From: Flavobacterium soli DSM 19725
GTDB taxonomy: Bacteria; Bacteroidota; Bacteroidia; Flavobacteriales; Flavobacteriaceae
Length of the DNA: 64,000 bases
Direction: 5' to 3'
Assembly: GCF_000422705.1 (NCBI RefSeq)
Contig: NZ_AUGO01000001.1
Coordinates: 616,452 to 680,451, forward strand
Shown: piece by piece, positions 63,627 to 64,000 of the stretch
How the letters are laid out: each line of letters begins with the position of its first letter
How positions within the stretch are numbered: position 1 is the first letter of the stretch
Translations under genes and position numbers: made by a program
The notes under the pieces: model-generated
Told to the model about the DNA's origin: nothing
Database searches by the model: none
Seen by the model: the letters and a program-made list of their open reading frames with translations, nothing else

Positions 63627-63681
63627 GTACGGCTTATGTACGACTTTGATACGGCTTTGGTATGGCTTTGATACGGCTTTA
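63627..63681 (+). repeat. 11-bp tandem array TACGGCTTTG
   Basis: Five units of 11 bp run without gaps: GTACGGCTTAT, GTACGACTTTG, ATACGGCTTTG, GTATGGCTTTG, ATACGGCTTTA. The array lies in the 589-bp gap upstream of the giant gene and downstream of the second T9SS gene. The rest of 63310-63898 is AT-rich with no recognisable gene. Confidence 0.8.
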
Positions 63682-63898
63682 CTCTATTTAAAACTACAAT
63701 TTGAACTCTTTCTTTTTTGGGTTTAAAGTCTATACGAATAAAACTTATAGTAGTTTTTTTGTGAAGGGATTTTGTTAGTCTTTCCAACGAAAAATCCTGC
63801 ACAGTGATTTTCAGTACAAGATTTTTTTTGGGTATTGGTCTTAGTTTTTGATTTTTTATATCATTTTTAGGCTTTTTGTTCCATAGGTTTTAACCTTC

Positions 63899-64000
63899 CT
63901 AATAGACAATCTTTTTATTGAGGATCTGTCCGTTTTGAAGCTGAATCTTGACGATCAGAGGTTGTTGTTGGATGACCACGTTTTCGATGGCCCAGTTTAG
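63899..64000 (-). CDS. C-terminus of a T9SS-exported protein, cut by the window edge
   Basis: A minus-strand frame entering from the right edge ends at the TAG at 63901-63899 after 33 codons: NWAIENVVIQQQPLIVKIQL, then QNGQILNKKIVY. The pattern NVV-QQPLIVKIQL and the ending KKIVY match the end of a T9SS type A sorting domain, and closely parallel the tail of the giant protein downstream (NVVHHQQTLIVKVVL, ending KKVIF). The rest of the gene lies outside the window. The two may be a paralogous pair. Confidence 0.8.
   Translation of the reverse strand, partial: LNWAIENVVIQQQPLIVKIQLQNGQILNKKIVY

Noticed and set aside
63578..63802. Minus-strand frame of 74 codons over the 11-bp array
   Set aside because: The array itself supplies the open frame. 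There is no motif and no promoter.

Overview
The window is a 64 kb piece of a low-GC Bacteroidota chromosome, most likely Flavobacterium or a close relative in the Flavobacteriaceae. The signs are lipoproteins with a Cys about 20 residues in, TonB-dependent receptors, two type IX secretion (T9SS) C-terminal tails, an SDR-type threonine dehydrogenase of the size known from Flavobacterium, and many promoters with the Bacteroidota -7 element TAnnTTTG instead of an E. coli -10 box. No rRNA, CRISPR array, intact insertion sequence or prophage is visible. There is one tRNA, a Leu(CAA).

Layout. 1-9.7 kb: a cut lipoprotein, tdh, a lipid-anchored truncated haemoglobin with a membrane partner, an NTF2-like lipoprotein, an ammonium transporter, a GH30 glycosidase, a two-gene module ending in a Gly/Cys-rich tail, and a luciferase-like monooxygenase. 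9.7-15.3 kb: a TonB receptor, a DUF5689 lipoprotein and a divergent exported endonuclease-family protein, probably a nucleic-acid or phosphate-ester scavenging set. 15.3-23.6 kb: 3-hydroxyanthranilate dioxygenase, an ALDH7-type aldehyde dehydrogenase, a short protein with a PID-CTERM-like tail, a very large outer-membrane barrel protein, aspartate kinase and a GNAT acetyltransferase. 23.7-30.7 kb: fructose-bisphosphatase, a TerB-like protein, a HupE/UreJ-like membrane protein, dCMP deaminase with an S41 protease, a small FAD protein with MarC, and DUF3109. 31-41 kb: class Ia ribonucleotide reductase (nrdB, nrdA), a small AAA+ ATPase with a 73-residue partner, a dGTPase-family protein, DUF3078, dxs, a zinc-ribbon membrane protein and tadA. 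nrdAB, the dGTPase and the dCMP deaminase make this segment rich in dNTP metabolism. 50.3-54.4 kb: pth, rplY, prs, tRNA-Leu and DUF983. 54.4-64 kb: a 2956-residue T9SS-exported repeat protein and the tail of a second T9SS protein.

The most unusual part is 41-48 kb. A markedly AT-rich, tightly packed minus-strand operon encodes an 82-residue exported peptide, a one-TM protein, an HTTM-domain membrane protein (the fold class of SdpB and vitamin K-dependent carboxylase), a TonB-type receptor, a GLPGLI protein and a DCC-type thiol protein. It sits beside the wreck of a second such receptor. Next to it, a membrane-bound TPR/AraC-type regulator is divergent from a 56-residue lipoprotein gene, with two matching palindromes between them. 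I read the operon as a Bacteroidota analogue of the SdpAB peptide-maturation system joined to an outer-membrane receptor. That is inference from family resemblance and gene order.

The intergenic regions hold several families of dispersed repeats: an approximately 80-bp hairpin element bounded by TAGCCCTGA and GCAGGAAT (four copies), a TCCCGAAGCTTCGGGA palindrome (five copies), a CCCGTAGGGGTGACAT element, a 42-bp tandem array and an 11-bp tandem array. Several genes have the -7 element only 4-7 bases before the ATG, which points to leaderless mRNAs.
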